DNA of 64,000 bases from Dactylosporangium aurantiacum (GCF_000716715.1 NZ_JNYJ01000054.1:62001-126000); one strand, 5' to 3'. Positions 18,663 to 28,715 are shown, counted from the first letter of the stretch. Numbers and translations: made by a program. The notes: generated by a model not told the origin, from the sequence alone.

Positions 18663-18863
18663 CTATTCCCGACTCCTGTCCAATGCGCACACCGCGCCGA
18701 TGAACAGCGACCAGTCCTGGGGCGTGAACGCCAGTCTCGCCCCGTCCGGATCCTTCGAGTCCCGGACCAGGAAACGGGCGTCATCGCGAGCCACCTCGAT
18801 GCACGCCGCGTTTGCGCAGGACCGGCTCTTCCGCCAGATCAACTCGTCCCGACCGTCGGCCAC
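18663..18863 (-). CDS. Second DUF397 protein, convergent
   Basis: A 66-residue DUF397 protein (LIWRKSRSCANAACIEVARDD, FLVRDSKDPDGARLAFTPQDW), the same length as the one it faces and clearly homologous but diverged. GTG start behind GAGGAGGACCCT. No XRE gene precedes it on its own strand in the window, so it is an orphan or shares the nearby regulator. Confidence 0.87.
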   Translation of the reverse strand: MADGRDELIWRKSRSCANAACIEVARDDARFLVRDSKDPDGARLAFTPQDWSLFIGAVCALDRSRE

Positions 18864-19001
18864 AGGGTCCTCCTCACCTTGGACCTGGCATCCAGGATAC
18901 GGACGGTGACGGATCGTGCCAGCGGAATTTTATCGATTCATATGACTTTGGCATGTGTGAATGCCGCATTCATGTGCGAACCGGGTCGAAAAGGCAGCGA
19001 A

Positions 19002-19037
19002 CGTGCCGCCTGCGTTTTGCACATCGCAGGCGGCACG
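19002..19037 (-). terminator. Terminator after the DUF6232 gene
   Basis: A perfect 13-bp stem: CGTGCCGCCTGCG (19002-19014) and CGCAGGCGGCACG (19025-19037), just downstream of the DUF6232 stop at 19051 on the minus strand. Confidence 0.8.
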
Positions 19038-19050
19038 ATCCTTCAGGTCA

Positions 19051-19530
19051 CTAGAGGACCCGGTTGAGCAGGTGGTACGCCTCGTCGTAACCGGCCAGAT
19101 CACGCCGGTCCTGACTGCGGGAACGAGCCTCGAACGCCCGCATGAGCGCCCGCTTGACCTGGCCGAACGTGAGCATGTCCGACGACGTGAAGAGGGTGAC
19201 CCGCACACCCTGGTGGTGGCCCACCAGGTGCAGGGTCCGGGGCGTGAGCGCCCGTGACGTCGAACCGACCATCGGCGGCGCGACGATCGCCGCGAAGGCG
19301 AAAAGGTACTCGCCCGCCGAGTCGATCACCGGCCACGCGACAAGCACGCCGAATACGGCCAGCACTCCGATCACCATGAGAACGATCCGCGCCGGGTGGA
19401 TCGAACCGCGGACGACGTGCACCCCCTGCACCTCGTCCAGCACGAAAACCCGGGGCTCCGGTGACCACAGGGCGAGGATCTCCTCCGTGATCATCAGGTC
19501 GGTACTTCGGTAATACACCGTCGCTGACAT
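19051..19530 (-). CDS. DUF6232 membrane protein
   Basis: 159 residues: N-terminal YYRSTDLMITEEILALW, two central hydrophobic segments (about residues 48-68 and 72-90), then LFTSSDMLTFGQVKRALMRAFEA. The start at 19530 follows GGGAGGGGGAGC; the frame is open further upstream without homology. It is the full-length paralogue of the TM-less protein at 16871. The family is of unknown function and common in streptomycetes and relatives. Confidence 0.82.
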   Translation of the reverse strand: MSATVYYRSTDLMITEEILALWSPEPRVFVLDEVQGVHVVRGSIHPARIVLMVIGVLAVFGVLVAWPVIDSAGEYLFAFAAIVAPPMVGSTSRALTPRTLHLVGHHQGVRVTLFTSSDMLTFGQVKRALMRAFEARSRSQDRRDLAGYDEAYHLLNRVL

Positions 19531-19830
19531 TGCTCCCCCTCCCGTCTCGGGCAATGCATCGCGGTCGTCCGTGCTGCGAGGTGGCTCAGCGGGTCCCCAT
19601 CCGCGAGCGAACCACCACACAGTCAGAGTCGGCTGTCGATCCGTGTCCGGCCCCCACCGGACACGTGAGCGGTTGAGACCCTGGCCGTCCATCCGCCACA
19701 TCAGTATGGATGAGGTGTCTCACAGATCGCTAGACTTCAACCTGCCATATCGCAGATTGACGTACCACGAGTCGCCGCACCACACGCAACGGAGGCAACA
19801 GGTCACGGACCGCGCCCGACCCGGTAGAGG
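19531..19830. other. Gene-free stretch
   Basis: 300 bases between the DUF6232 start and the thioesterase stop, both minus-strand. It should carry the DUF6232 promoter. I see no convincing ORF, repeat or structured RNA. Confidence 0.5.
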
Positions 19831-20268
19831 TCAGGGCCGGGCGAGCAGCGTGCCGGCGTGCTTGCGGGCGTCGTCGCTCCACGGGGCCGGGCGCAGCGTG
19901 CCCGGGTCGAGCTTCACGTTGACCCGGCGGCCCTCGGCGTGCACGGTCGCGCCGTCCGCGGACAGGATGCGGAAGCGGTACACGGCGCTCGTCTCACCGA
20001 GGGACTCCAGCCAGAAGTGGACGCCGATCTCGCCGGTGCCGCGGACCGGGGTCCGGTACGAGATCGAGTACTCGGCGACCGCGTGCATCACGTCCGAGGT
20101 GGTCGGGCGGCCGCCGGCGTAGGAGTGGCCGCGGTCGCTCCACCACTGGGACAGGGCGCGTTCCAGGAAGACCGCGTAGCGGGCGTTGTGCACGATGCCC
20201 ATGGCGTCGAGGTCGTCGAAGTGCACGACGAACGGTGCCAGGTGGCCGGGCAGGACTGCGGTGGTCAT
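19831..20268 (-). CDS. Acyl-CoA thioesterase, 4HBT hot-dog fold
   Basis: 145 residues with the 4-hydroxybenzoyl-CoA thioesterase-type signature FDDLDAMGIVHNARYAVFLERA (Asp plus HNARY helix) near residues 16-38. It probably hydrolyses an acyl-CoA or acyl carrier thioester; the substrate is unknown. Its ATG lies 1 nt beyond the TetR gene stop, so the two are translationally coupled and the regulator probably controls it. Confidence 0.87.
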   Translation of the reverse strand: MTTAVLPGHLAPFVVHFDDLDAMGIVHNARYAVFLERALSQWWSDRGHSYAGGRPTTSDVMHAVAEYSISYRTPVRGTGEIGVHFWLESLGETSAVYRFRILSADGATVHAEGRRVNVKLDPGTLRPAPWSDDARKHAGTLLARP

Positions 20269-20269
20269 C

Positions 20270-20905
20270 TCACGCCTCCGGGAGCAGGTCGGGTGCCGGG
20301 GTCAGGCCGCGGAGCCGCTGGAGGGCGGCCACCCGCGCGTATGTGTAGATCGCATCCGCCTGCAGCAGCCGCGACTCGTACACCGCGGCGGTGCCCAGCG
20401 CGTTGAGCTCGAACGCGAGCTGTGCGGGGGACACGTCGTGGCGCAGCTCGCCGAGCTCGACGGCCTCGGTGATCAGCCGCTCCAGCAGCGCGTGCCAGTC
20501 GGCGAGGGCCGCGCTCAGGGCGTCACGGACGCTGCCGGGGCGCACGGTGAACTCGAACTGCGCGTTGGCGAAGAAGCAGCCGCCGGGCAGCGCGCCGCCG
20601 GCCAGGTCCGCCAGGCGGCTCTCCTGCAGCGCCCACAGGCGCCGGATGCCGCGGGGGGCCCGCAGCGCCGGCCGCACGACCACCTGGGTGAAGCGGTGCC
20701 CGGCATGCGCGACGGCGGCCAGCTGCAGCTCCTCCTTGGTGGACCAGTGCGCGAACAGGCCGGACTTGCTGACTCCGGCCCGCTCCGCGAGCTGGCTGAA
20801 CGACAGCCCGTCCAGGCCCGACTCGGTCGCCAGGGCCACCGCCGCGTCGAGGGTCGCGGTGCGGGCGCGTTCGCCGCGCAGGAGGCGGCCGTCGACGGTC
20901 GACAT
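20270..20905 (-). CDS. TetR-family transcriptional regulator
   Basis: 211 residues. The N-terminal TetR DNA-binding domain (GERARTATLDAAVALATES ... FSQLAERAGVSKSGLFAHW) is clear; the C-terminal half is a TetR ligand-binding domain (GGCFFANAQFEF, LAFELNALG). The ATG at 20905 is the natural start. It is co-transcribed with the thioesterase and likely binds the palindrome at 20929-20946, just upstream of its start. Confidence 0.92.
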   Translation of the reverse strand: MSTVDGRLLRGERARTATLDAAVALATESGLDGLSFSQLAERAGVSKSGLFAHWSTKEELQLAAVAHAGHRFTQVVVRPALRAPRGIRRLWALQESRLADLAGGALPGGCFFANAQFEFTVRPGSVRDALSAALADWHALLERLITEAVELGELRHDVSPAQLAFELNALGTAAVYESRLLQADAIYTYARVAALQRLRGLTPAPDLLPEA

Positions 20906-20928
20906 GGCGTCGACGGTACCAAACAATA

Positions 20929-20946
20929 AAACCGATCGGTCGGTTA
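20929..20946. promoter_or_regulatory. TetR-type operator
   Basis: AACCGATCGGTCGGTT is a near-palindrome of the ACCGAxCGGTCGGT class bound by many TetR repressors, in the only AT-rich patch upstream of the TetR start. It overlaps the stop codon (TAA, 20944-20946) of the histidine kinase gene upstream. Confidence 0.7.
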
Positions 20947-22065
20947 GTTTTCTGTGGGCAGGCTCACCGTCACGACGAGGCCGCCACCGTCGCGGGGACG
21001 CGCGTCCACCCGGCCGCCGTGCGCGACCGCGACCGACCGCACGATCGACAGCCCCAGCCCGGTGCCCTGCCCGGAGCCCTTGCCGGACCCGGTCCGCGAC
21101 CGCAGCCGGCGGAACGGTTCGAACAGCCCCGGCACCTCGTACGCGGGCACCGCCGGACCGGTGTTCTCCACGACCAGCTCGGCCCGCGCCCCGCTCGTAC
21201 GGGTCCGCACCCACACCTCGCCGCCGGGCACGTTGTACGCCAAAGCGTTGTCGACCAGGTTCTGCACCACCCGCTCCAGCAGGACCGGGTCGCCGGTGGT
21301 CGGCGCGGGTTCGAGGGACACCTCGCCGACCCGGCCGGCCGTGACGTGCCGGGCGATCTCCGCGACGTCCACCTTCTCGTGCACGGTCAGCGCCTGTTCG
21401 GAGGCGACCAGCGTCAGCAGGCCGTCGATCAGCCGCTCGTGCCGCGCGTTGACGGCGAGCAGCGTCTCACCGAGGTGGACCAGCTCCGGCGGCGGCGCGG
21501 GCCGGCCCAGCGCCACCTCGATCAGCGTCCGGTTGATCGTCAGCGGGGTGCGCAGCTCGTGCGACGCGTTGGCCACGAATCGCCGCTGCCCGTCGAACGC
21601 GGCGTCCAGCCGCTCCAGCATCGAGTCGAACGTGTCGGCCAGCTCCTTGATCTCGTCGGCCGGGCCCTGCAGCGCGATCCGCTCGTGCAGGCTGCCGCCG
21701 GCGACCCGGCGCGCGGTCTCGGTGATCCGGCCGACCGGGCGCAGCGCCCGCTCGGCCATCAGCCAGCCGAACCCGACGCCGATCACCGTCACCAGCCCGA
21801 GCGCGATCGCGCCCTGGGTGAGCAAAGCGTTGAGGGTGTTGCGCTCGATCTGCTCCTGGCGCGCCTGCAGCTGCTCGACGAACGAGTTGACCGCCACGTT
21901 GCCGATCTTGATCTCCGCCGGCAGGTCCACGGTCGTGCCCGCGCCCCGCTGGTGGATGTTCTGCTTGACGAGGAAGTACGTGACGCCGAGCAGGATCGTG
22001 CCGCCCAGCAGGAACAGCACCCCGTACAAAACGGTCAACCTCGTCCGAATGCCCAGCTTGCTCAT
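20944..22065 (-). CDS. Sensor histidine kinase
   Basis: 373 residues. Two transmembrane helices (about 10-32 and 82-105) flank a short ~50-residue extracellular loop; then HAMP, a dimerisation domain with phospho-acceptor H169 (NASHELRTPL), N-box VVQNLVDNALAYN and G-box GQGTGLGLSIV. The start overlaps the response-regulator stop by 4 nt (ATGA). The divergent lipoprotein-adaptor-ABC operon is the likely target, suggesting envelope-stress or drug sensing. Confidence 0.95.
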   Translation of the reverse strand: MSKLGIRTRLTVLYGVLFLLGGTILLGVTYFLVKQNIHQRGAGTTVDLPAEIKIGNVAVNSFVEQLQARQEQIERNTLNALLTQGAIALGLVTVIGVGFGWLMAERALRPVGRITETARRVAGGSLHERIALQGPADEIKELADTFDSMLERLDAAFDGQRRFVANASHELRTPLTINRTLIEVALGRPAPPPELVHLGETLLAVNARHERLIDGLLTLVASEQALTVHEKVDVAEIARHVTAGRVGEVSLEPAPTTGDPVLLERVVQNLVDNALAYNVPGGEVWVRTRTSGARAELVVENTGPAVPAYEVPGLFEPFRRLRSRTGSGKGSGQGTGLGLSIVRSVAVAHGGRVDARPRDGGGLVVTVSLPTEN

Positions 22066-22727
22066 GGGATCTGGTACCCGACGCCGGCCACGGTCTCGAT
22101 CACCGGCGGGTCGCCGAGCTTGCGCCGCAGCGTCATCACCGTCACCCGCAGCACGTTGGTGAACGGGTCGATGTGCTCGTCCCACGCCCGCTCCAGCAGC
22201 TGCTCGGCGCTGACCACCGCGCCGCCGGCCCGCAGCAGCTCCTCGAGCACCGCGAACTCCTTGCGGGTCAGCGCCACGTAGTGCCCCGCCCGGAAGACCT
22301 CCCGGCGGCTCGGGTCGAGGCGCAGGTCGCCGCGCTCCAGCACCGGCGGGGTCGCCGCCCGGGCCCGCCGGCCCAGCGCACGGACCCGCGCGACCAGCTC
22401 CGCGAACGCGAACGGCTTGCCGAGGTAGTCGTCGGCGCCGAGCGACAGCCCGTCGACCCGGTCGAGGACCGCCGAGGCGGCCGTCAGCATCAGGATCCGG
22501 GTCTCGGGCAGCTCGGCGCTCACCCACCGGCACACGTCGTCGCCGCCGACCGACGGCAGGTCCCGGTCCAGGACCAGCACGTCGTACTCGTTGACCCCGA
22601 GCCGCTGCAGCGCGCCGTCGCCGTCGTAGGCCACGTCGACCGCGAACGACTCCCGCCGCAGCCCTTCGGCGACCGCGTCGGCCAGCAGCTGCTCGTCCTC
22701 CACCACCAGTACCCGCACAGGGTCCAT
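22062..22727 (-). CDS. OmpR-family response regulator
   Basis: 221 residues: receiver domain with acidic pocket VVEDE, phospho-acceptor D54 (LVLDRDLP) and the KPF lysine, then a winged-helix OmpR/PhoB domain (LTRKEFAVLEELLR ... LRVTVMTLRRKLG). Translationally coupled to the downstream kinase. The 79-bp spacer to the divergent lipoprotein gene at 22807 should hold promoters for both transcripts. Confidence 0.95.
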   Translation of the reverse strand: MDPVRVLVVEDEQLLADAVAEGLRRESFAVDVAYDGDGALQRLGVNEYDVLVLDRDLPSVGGDDVCRWVSAELPETRILMLTAASAVLDRVDGLSLGADDYLGKPFAFAELVARVRALGRRARAATPPVLERGDLRLDPSRREVFRAGHYVALTRKEFAVLEELLRAGGAVVSAEQLLERAWDEHIDPFTNVLRVTVMTLRRKLGDPPVIETVAGVGYQIP

Positions 22728-22806
22728 GGTGCCGGGACCCGGCGTAAGCCCGGGATAAGCCGCGGCGCTGACGGCCCTCTTATCGCCGGTTTCGTCTCCT
22801 GCCCGT

Positions 22807-23295
22807 ATGAGACACATCGTGTTGACGGCGGCGGTGCTGCTGCTGGCCGCCTGCTCCTCCACCACCGGCCCCTCGGTCGCCACCGCCGGCGGCGGCACCG
22901 CGGCGTCCTCGTCACCTTCGAACACGGCCCCGGACAAGGCCGAGGCCAACCGGCGCTTCGCCAAGTGCATGCGCGAGCACGGTGTCGAGGTGCCCGACCC
23001 CGGGCCGGACGGCAACCTGCAGCTGGGCGGCGACGTCGACCGCGGCAAGGCGGCCGAGGCCATGTCGGCCTGCCAGCAGCTGCTGCCCAACGGCGGGACG
23101 CTGCGCAACCTGTCGCCCGAGCAGCTCGACCAGGCGCGCGCGTTCGCGAAGTGCATGCGCGAGCACGGCATCGACATGCCGGACCCCGACCCGGCCAGCG
23201 GCATCGCGGACCTGCTCGGCAACGGCGCGATCGACGTGAACAGCCCGGCGTTCCGGGACGCGGCCAACGCCTGCAAGAGCGCGGTGGGCCGGTGA
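22807..23295 (+). CDS. Lipoprotein with two FAKCMREHG repeats
   Basis: 162 residues; signal and lipobox LLAAC, Ser/Thr-rich linker, then two copies of the motif FAKCMREHG followed by PDP (about residues 50 and 117), each with a conserved cysteine. Such lipoproteins often precede adaptor-ABC operons in actinomycetes. It overlaps the adaptor by 4 nt (GTGA). Role unknown; it may bind a signal or substrate for the two-component/ABC pair. Confidence 0.82.
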   Translation: MRHIVLTAAVLLLAACSSTTGPSVATAGGGTAASSSPSNTAPDKAEANRRFAKCMREHGVEVPDPGPDGNLQLGGDVDRGKAAEAMSACQQLLPNGGTLRNLSPEQLDQARAFAKCMREHGIDMPDPDPASGIADLLGNGAIDVNSPAFRDAANACKSAVGR

Positions 23296-24331
23296 GGCGG
23301 TGGCCGGCCGTGGCGCTGCCGGCCGTGCTGCTCGCGGCCGGGGGCGGCTGGCTGCTGCTGGACCGCGACGCCGCGCCCGCCACCGAGCGGACCCCGCCGG
23401 CGTCCACGACGATCACCCGCGGGACGCTCACGCAGACGGAGGACGTCGACGGCACCCTCGACTACGGCCCCGCCACGACCGTCGCCGGCCGGTTGCCCGG
23501 CATGATCACCGGCCTGCCCGCCGAGGGCGGCACCGTCCAGCGCGGCCAGCCGCTGTATCACGTCGACGGGCTGCCGGTCCTGCTCATGTACGCGACCGCG
23601 CCGCTGTTCCGGGCGCTGCGCGCCGGCGACAAGGGGGCCGACGTCACCGCGTTCGAGAGCAACCTCGCGGCGCTGGGGTACGGCGGGTTCACCGTCGACG
23701 ACACGTACACGGCCGCGACGGCGTCGGCGGTGCGCGACTGGCAGGAGCGGCTCGGCCTGCCCGAGACCGGGGTCGTCGAGCTGGGCCGGGTCGTGACGGC
23801 GCCGGCCGCGGTCCGCGTCGGCGCGGTCAAGGCGCACCTCGGCGACAACGCCACCGGCCCGGTCCTGGAGTGGACCGGCCAGACCCGGCAGGTCACCGTG
23901 CGGCTCGACGTCACCCGGCAGTCCCTCGCCACGGTCGGCGACCAGGCCACGGTGAAGCTCCCCGACGGCGCCACCGTGCCCGGCACCATCACCGCGATCG
24001 GCGCCGTCGCCACCGCCCAGCCGGCCCCGCAGGGACAGTCGCCGGTCGTCACCGTCGACGTGACCGTCTCGCTGCCGCCGGACGCGCAGCCGAGGCTCGG
24101 CGCCTACTCCTCCGCGCCCGTCGACGTCACCCTCGTCGCCGAACGCCGCGACGACGTGCTGATCGTGCCGGTGTCGGCGCTCGTGGCGCTCGCCGAGGGC
24201 GGGTACGGGCTGCAGCTGCTCGACGGGGGCTCGGTGCGCACCGTCGCCGTCACGACCGGCCTGTTCGCCGACGGCCGGGTCGAGGTCTCCGGTCCCGGCA
24301 TCAGTGCGGGGCTCACCGTGGGGACGGCCGC

Positions 24332-24335
<4 letters not shown>
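23292..24335 (+). CDS. Periplasmic-adaptor-like protein with peptidoglycan-binding domain
   Basis: 347 residues: one N-terminal membrane helix, a barrel-sandwich/HlyD-type region split by a peptidoglycan-binding-1 domain (about 112-163, [21 protein letters not shown]), and a C-terminal adaptor region ending [13 protein letters not shown]. It is the membrane-fusion component of a MacAB-like exporter. GTG start overlaps the lipoprotein stop; its own stop overlaps the ATPase start (ATGA). Confidence 0.9.
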
Positions 24336-24978
<643 letters not shown>

Positions 24979-24982
<4 letters not shown>

Positions 24983-26145
24983 GGCTGTCCATCCTCGACG
25001 TGGTCCGGGTCGGCGGCGCCGGCCTGCGGGCCCGGCCGTTACGGGTCGTGCTGTCGGCCCTCGGCATCGCGATCGGCATCGCCGCCATGGTCGCCGTCGT
25101 GGGCATCGCCACGTCCAGCCGGGCGCAGGTCGACCGGCAACTGGACGCCCTCGGCACCAACCTGCTGTCGGTCGGCCCGGGCACCTCGTTCTTCGGCGAC
25201 GCGGCACACCTGCCGACGACCTCGCCGCAGATGGTGGCCAGGATCGGACCGGTCACGGACGTGTCCTCGACGGGACGGGTCGCCGCCGCCCGGGTGTACC
25301 GCACCGACCGCATCTCCGTCACGGAGACCGGCGGCATCGCGGTCCTGGCCGCCTCGCCCGGCCTGCTGCCCACCGTCGGCGGCGCCGTGGCGACCGGCTC
25401 GTGGCTCGGCACCGGGTCCGTCCCGGCCGTCGTGCTCGGCGCGCGCGCCGCCACCCTGCTCGGCGTCGGCCCCGGCCTGCTGGTGTGGCTCGGCGACCAC
25501 TGGTTCACCGTCGTGGGGGTGTTGTCGCCGGTACCGCTCGCGCCGGAGCTCGACTCCGCGGCCCTCGTCGGCTGGACGGTCGCGACGTCGACGCTCGGCT
25601 TCGACGGCCACCCGACCACCATCTACACGCGCGCCCGGCCCGACGCGGTCACCGCGGTCGCCGGTGTCCTGGCCGCCACCGCCAACCCTTCGGCCCCCAA
25701 CGAGGTGCGGGTGTCCCGGCCGTCGGACGCCCTCGCCGCCCGGGCCGCCCTGGACGAGACGTTCACCGGCCTGCTGCTCGGCCTCGGCGCGGTCGCACTG
25801 CTGGTCGGCGGCGTCGGCGTGGCCAACACCATGGTCATCTCGGTGCTGGAGCGCCGCGCCGAGATCGGGCTGCGCCGGGCCCTGGGCGCCCGCCGGGCGC
25901 AGGTCCGGCTGCAGTTCCTGACCGAGTCGCTGCTGCTGTCCCTGGCCGGCGGGCTGGCCGGGGTGCTGCTGGGCTCAGCGGTGACCGCGGTGTACGCCGC
26001 GACCCGATCCTGGCCCTTCGCCGTGCCCTGGTGGATCCTCGGCTGCGGGCTGCTGGCGACGCTGGTGATCGGCGGGCTGGCCGGGCTGTACCCCGCGATG
26101 CGGGCCGCCCGGCTCTCCCCGACAGTGGCGTTGGCAGGTGCTTAG
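24979..26145 (+). CDS. ABC transporter permease, MacB/FtsX-type
   Basis: 388 residues: one N-terminal helix ([23 protein letters not shown]), a large extracellular domain, then three C-terminal helices with the FtsX motif [23 protein letters not shown]. Last gene of the lipoprotein-adaptor-ATPase-permease operon, probably exporting or sensing an envelope-active compound under control of the adjacent two-component system. Confidence 0.94.
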
Positions 26146-26156
26146 CCTCGCAGTTC

Positions 26157-26864
26157 TCAGCTGACGATCGTCTTGAGCGCGATCTCCACCATCTGGCTGA
26201 ACGTCTGCTCCCGCTCCTGCGCCGTGGTCCGCTCGCCGGTCTTGATGTGGTCGCTGACCGTCAGCAGCGTCAGCGCCCGCGCCTGGAACCGCGCGGCGAT
26301 CGTGTACAGCGCCGCCGACTCCATCTCCACGGCGAGCACGCCGTAGTCCGCGAGCCGGTCGTAGAGGTCGGGCCGATCCGTGTAGAACGCGTCAGCGGCC
26401 AGGATCGGCCCGACCCGCATGCTGATGCCCCGCGCCTCGGCCACGTCGACCGCCGTGCGCAGCAGCCCGAAGTCCGCCACCGGCGCGTAGTCGATCAGCC
26501 CGTCGAACCTGGCCCGGTTCATGTTCGAGTCGGTGCTGGACCCGATCGCCGCCACCACGTCGCGCAGCTTGAGCGACTCGACCAGCGCCCCGCAGCTGCC
26601 CACCCGGATGAGCGCCTTCACCCCGTAGTCGTTGATCAGCTCATGCGCGTAGATGCTGGCCGAGGGCATCCCCATCCCCGACCCCTGGACGCTGACCCGC
26701 GTCCCCTCGAACGTCCCCGTGAACCCGAACATGTTGCGCACCGTCGAGTAACAGCGGGCATCCTCGAGGAACGTCTCCGCGATCCACTTGGCCCGCAGGG
26801 GGTCTCCCGGCATGAGGACAAGTTCCGCGATGTCGCCCGGCTCGGCGCCGATGTGCGTGCTCAT
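26157..26864 (-). CDS. deoD: Purine-nucleoside phosphorylase
   Basis: Phosphorolysis of purine (deoxy)nucleosides, salvage pathway. 235 residues with the family signatures [37 protein letters not shown] and [10 protein letters not shown], then LTVSDH with the catalytic Asp. The ATG at 26864 gives the canonical start MSTHIGA. It is divergent from tRNA-Ser(CGA). Confidence 0.96.
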   Translation of the reverse strand: MSTHIGAEPGDIAELVLMPGDPLRAKWIAETFLEDARCYSTVRNMFGFTGTFEGTRVSVQGSGMGMPSASIYAHELINDYGVKALIRVGSCGALVESLKLRDVVAAIGSSTDSNMNRARFDGLIDYAPVADFGLLRTAVDVAEARGISMRVGPILAADAFYTDRPDLYDRLADYGVLAVEMESAALYTIAARFQARALTLLTVSDHIKTGERTTAQEREQTFSQMVEIALKTIVS

Positions 26865-26931
26865 GACCCTGATCCTGCCAAACGGCGATCCCCCGCGCGG
26901 ACGCGGATGGGCATCCGGTAGCCTTCTCGGC

Positions 26932-27018
26932 GGTGGCGTGTCCGAGTGGCCTAAGGAGCACGCCTCGAAAGCGTGTGAAGGTGCAAGCCTTCCCGGGGTT
27001 CGAATCCCCGCGCCACCG
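26932..27018 (+). tRNA. tRNA-Ser (anticodon CGA)
   Basis: Acceptor GGTGGCG pairs with CGCCACC (27011-27017); anticodon arm CACGC-CTCGAAA-GCGTG with anticodon CGA at 26966-26968; long variable arm and GGGTTCGAATCCC T-arm. CCA is not encoded. Its 3' half and trailing terminator recur at 28608-28718. Confidence 0.96.
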
Positions 27019-27032
27019 CACTCGGCCAGCAC

Positions 27033-27072
27033 GAACGCCCGGGCATCTCCCTTCGGGGATGGCCGGGCGTTC
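27033..27072 (+). terminator. Terminator of tRNA-Ser(CGA)
   Basis: GAACGCCCGG (27033-27042) pairs perfectly with CCGGGCGTTC (27063-27072), with an inner CATC/GATG-type extension in the loop. Confidence 0.85.
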
Positions 27073-27117
27073 GCCATTCTGGTCTCAGTTCCGCACGCCT
27101 CGGTTTGGACCGGAAGC

Positions 27118-28326
27118 TCAGAATAGGGTGGGGTTGCTGCCTTGCCGGCGACCAGTCACGATCCGCAGGACCTCGTTGCACATGAACAGCCGGTTGACTC
27201 GGCGTCCCGTGATCTCGTGGAGGATCCCGTGTTTCACGAGTTTCGCGACGGCCTGATTGGCGGTCTCGAAGGGCTTCCTCAACAGATTGGCGGCCGTGGG
27301 TACATCGATCACGGGGAAACCGATCAGCATTTCCGCCAACTCCAACGCGGCACTTCGCACACCGGCATCCCGCAGGGATTTCACCATTGCTTCCTTCAGA
27401 GCCACCAAGTCAAGGGTCGCTTGGACCGCGTCGTCGGCCTGCACGCGCACGCCCTCCGAGATGAACGACACCCATGAGTCGAAGTCTCCGGTGAGGCTTA
27501 CATCGAGCAAACCCTCGATGTACTCGTGTTTGTGCTCATCGAGCCAGGGTGCAAGGCTCAGAACCGGCTGACGAAGAACACCGTCCTGCATCAGTTGAAG
27601 GAGCATGATTAGGCGTCCGAGTCTGCCGTTACCGTTGTTGTACGGATGCAATGCCTCGAACTGATAGTGGCCCAGTGCCAGCTTCACAATCGGTGATATA
27701 TAGTTCTCGGCGTTGATCCACTTCTCCCACTCGCTGAAACCTTCCTCCAGGTGGCTTCCAGGCGGTGCGGGAACAAGTCGGGCGTCGGTGACCGGCCGAC
27801 CTTTGCTACCGATCGCGACCTGGTGACGCCGAAGATCACCCGCCTCGTAGGAGTCGTCCGGCGTACCGGCGACGATCTCTTTCTGTGTCTGACCTAAAAG
27901 GGTGCGACTGATGGGATAGGTCTTCAGCAGACGCAGTGCCGTCTCCGTGGCGCGTACGTAGTTGAAGATCTCGCGCTGCTCGGTCGTTTGCTGGCTTTCG
28001 GCAAGGAAGTCCGCCTCAAGAACCTCGTCGAACGCTGCGTAGGTGCCCTCGAGCGCGGAGGTGCTCACCGCTTCACGACGGATGATCGGGCGGACGAGCA
28101 GCTGCGGGTTGGGTATCTGAGCGACGGCCTGGTCGAGGCGAGCGACGGCCATCGCAGCCTTCGTAGCCAGATCGAGGGTCCGCAGTTGTAGCGCCGGGCT
28201 GGCCGGCAAGGGGTTTGGCACATAGGCGAAGTAGTGAAAGTCAGTTCCAGTTCGTAGGTCTGCGCCGGTGATCGGGACCAACTGGCCGGTTTGGGAGCGT
28301 CGGAGCGCGTCGAGGTCCACGTTCAT
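27118..28326 (-). CDS. Fic-domain protein (class II, FicN-type)
   Basis: 402 residues. Fic enzymes transfer AMP or other nucleotide moieties to proteins. An N-terminal FicN-type region carries the inhibitory (S/T)xxxE(G/N) motif as T89-SAL-E93-G94; the Fic core has [11 protein letters not shown] and the active-site loop [12 protein letters not shown] (227-238); the C-terminus looks like a winged helix ([27 protein letters not shown]). The acidic residue usual at the fifth position of HxFx(D/E)GNGR, which holds Mg2+, is Asn231 here. The gene lies alone between the tRNA-Ser repeats and reads towards the tRNA, suggesting acquisition as a mobile cargo. Confidence 0.93.
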   Translation of the reverse strand: MNVDLDALRRSQTGQLVPITGADLRTGTDFHYFAYVPNPLPASPALQLRTLDLATKAAMAVARLDQAVAQIPNPQLLVRPIIRREAVSTSALEGTYAAFDEVLEADFLAESQQTTEQREIFNYVRATETALRLLKTYPISRTLLGQTQKEIVAGTPDDSYEAGDLRRHQVAIGSKGRPVTDARLVPAPPGSHLEEGFSEWEKWINAENYISPIVKLALGHYQFEALHPYNNGNGRLGRLIMLLQLMQDGVLRQPVLSLAPWLDEHKHEYIEGLLDVSLTGDFDSWVSFISEGVRVQADDAVQATLDLVALKEAMVKSLRDAGVRSAALELAEMLIGFPVIDVPTAANLLRKPFETANQAVAKLVKHGILHEITGRRVNRLFMCNEVLRIVTGRRQGSNPTLF

Positions 28327-28607
28327 GATTATGGACGAAATCCTGAACGCCTCGCTCCAGCATTCAGGGTTCCCTGAACCCGTCGGCCATCAATTCAGGA
28401 GAAGCCCGAAGATCCTGAACGTCGGTCACTGTGACTCAGATCTCCCACGCCGTGCTGCGGATGGACCCTCGCTGCTTCGTCGCGGCGGCCGATCGTCTCA
28501 GTCCTCGTCTCATTCGCCTGCGTCCGTCGGCGCTCAGGGGTGTCCGCCACGCTTCCCACGCTTACATCGCGGGCAGTCCAGGCCACCACCGGACGCAGGT
28601 GGGCAAA

Positions 28608-28676
28608 CCTCGAGAGCGTGTGGAGGTGCAAGCCTTCCCGGGGTTCGAATCCCGGCGCCACCGCACTCGGCCAGCA
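28608..28676 (+). pseudogene. tRNA-Ser 3' half (att-like remnant)
   Basis: From CCTCGA onward this segment follows tRNA-Ser(CGA) from the anticodon loop to the 3' end (variable arm, GGGTTCGAATCCC, GCGCCACC) with few substitutions and continues into a copy of the downstream sequence. The 5' half is missing, so it cannot be a functional tRNA. Confidence 0.85.
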
Positions 28677-28677
28677 C

Positions 28678-28715
28678 GAACGCCCGGCACCTCCCCTCGG
28701 AGGGACCGGACGTTC
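28678..28715 (+). terminator. Diverged copy of the tRNA-Ser terminator
   Basis: GAACGCCCGG (28678-28687) and CCGGACGTTC (28706-28715) with one mismatch; homologous to 27033-27072. Confidence 0.6.

Noticed and set aside
20944-22533. Fusion of the response-regulator region to the histidine kinase frame
   Set aside because: The extra upstream residues are out-of-frame translation of the response regulator; the kinase starts at ATG 22065 with the 4-nt overlap typical of such pairs.
22062-23837. Extended upstream start of the response regulator
   Set aside because: The added ~370 residues are antisense to the lipoprotein and adaptor genes; the receiver domain starts at ATG 22727.
28608-28676. 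Second functional tRNA-Ser gene
   Set aside because: The 5' half (acceptor 5' strand, D-arm and 5' anticodon stem) is absent.
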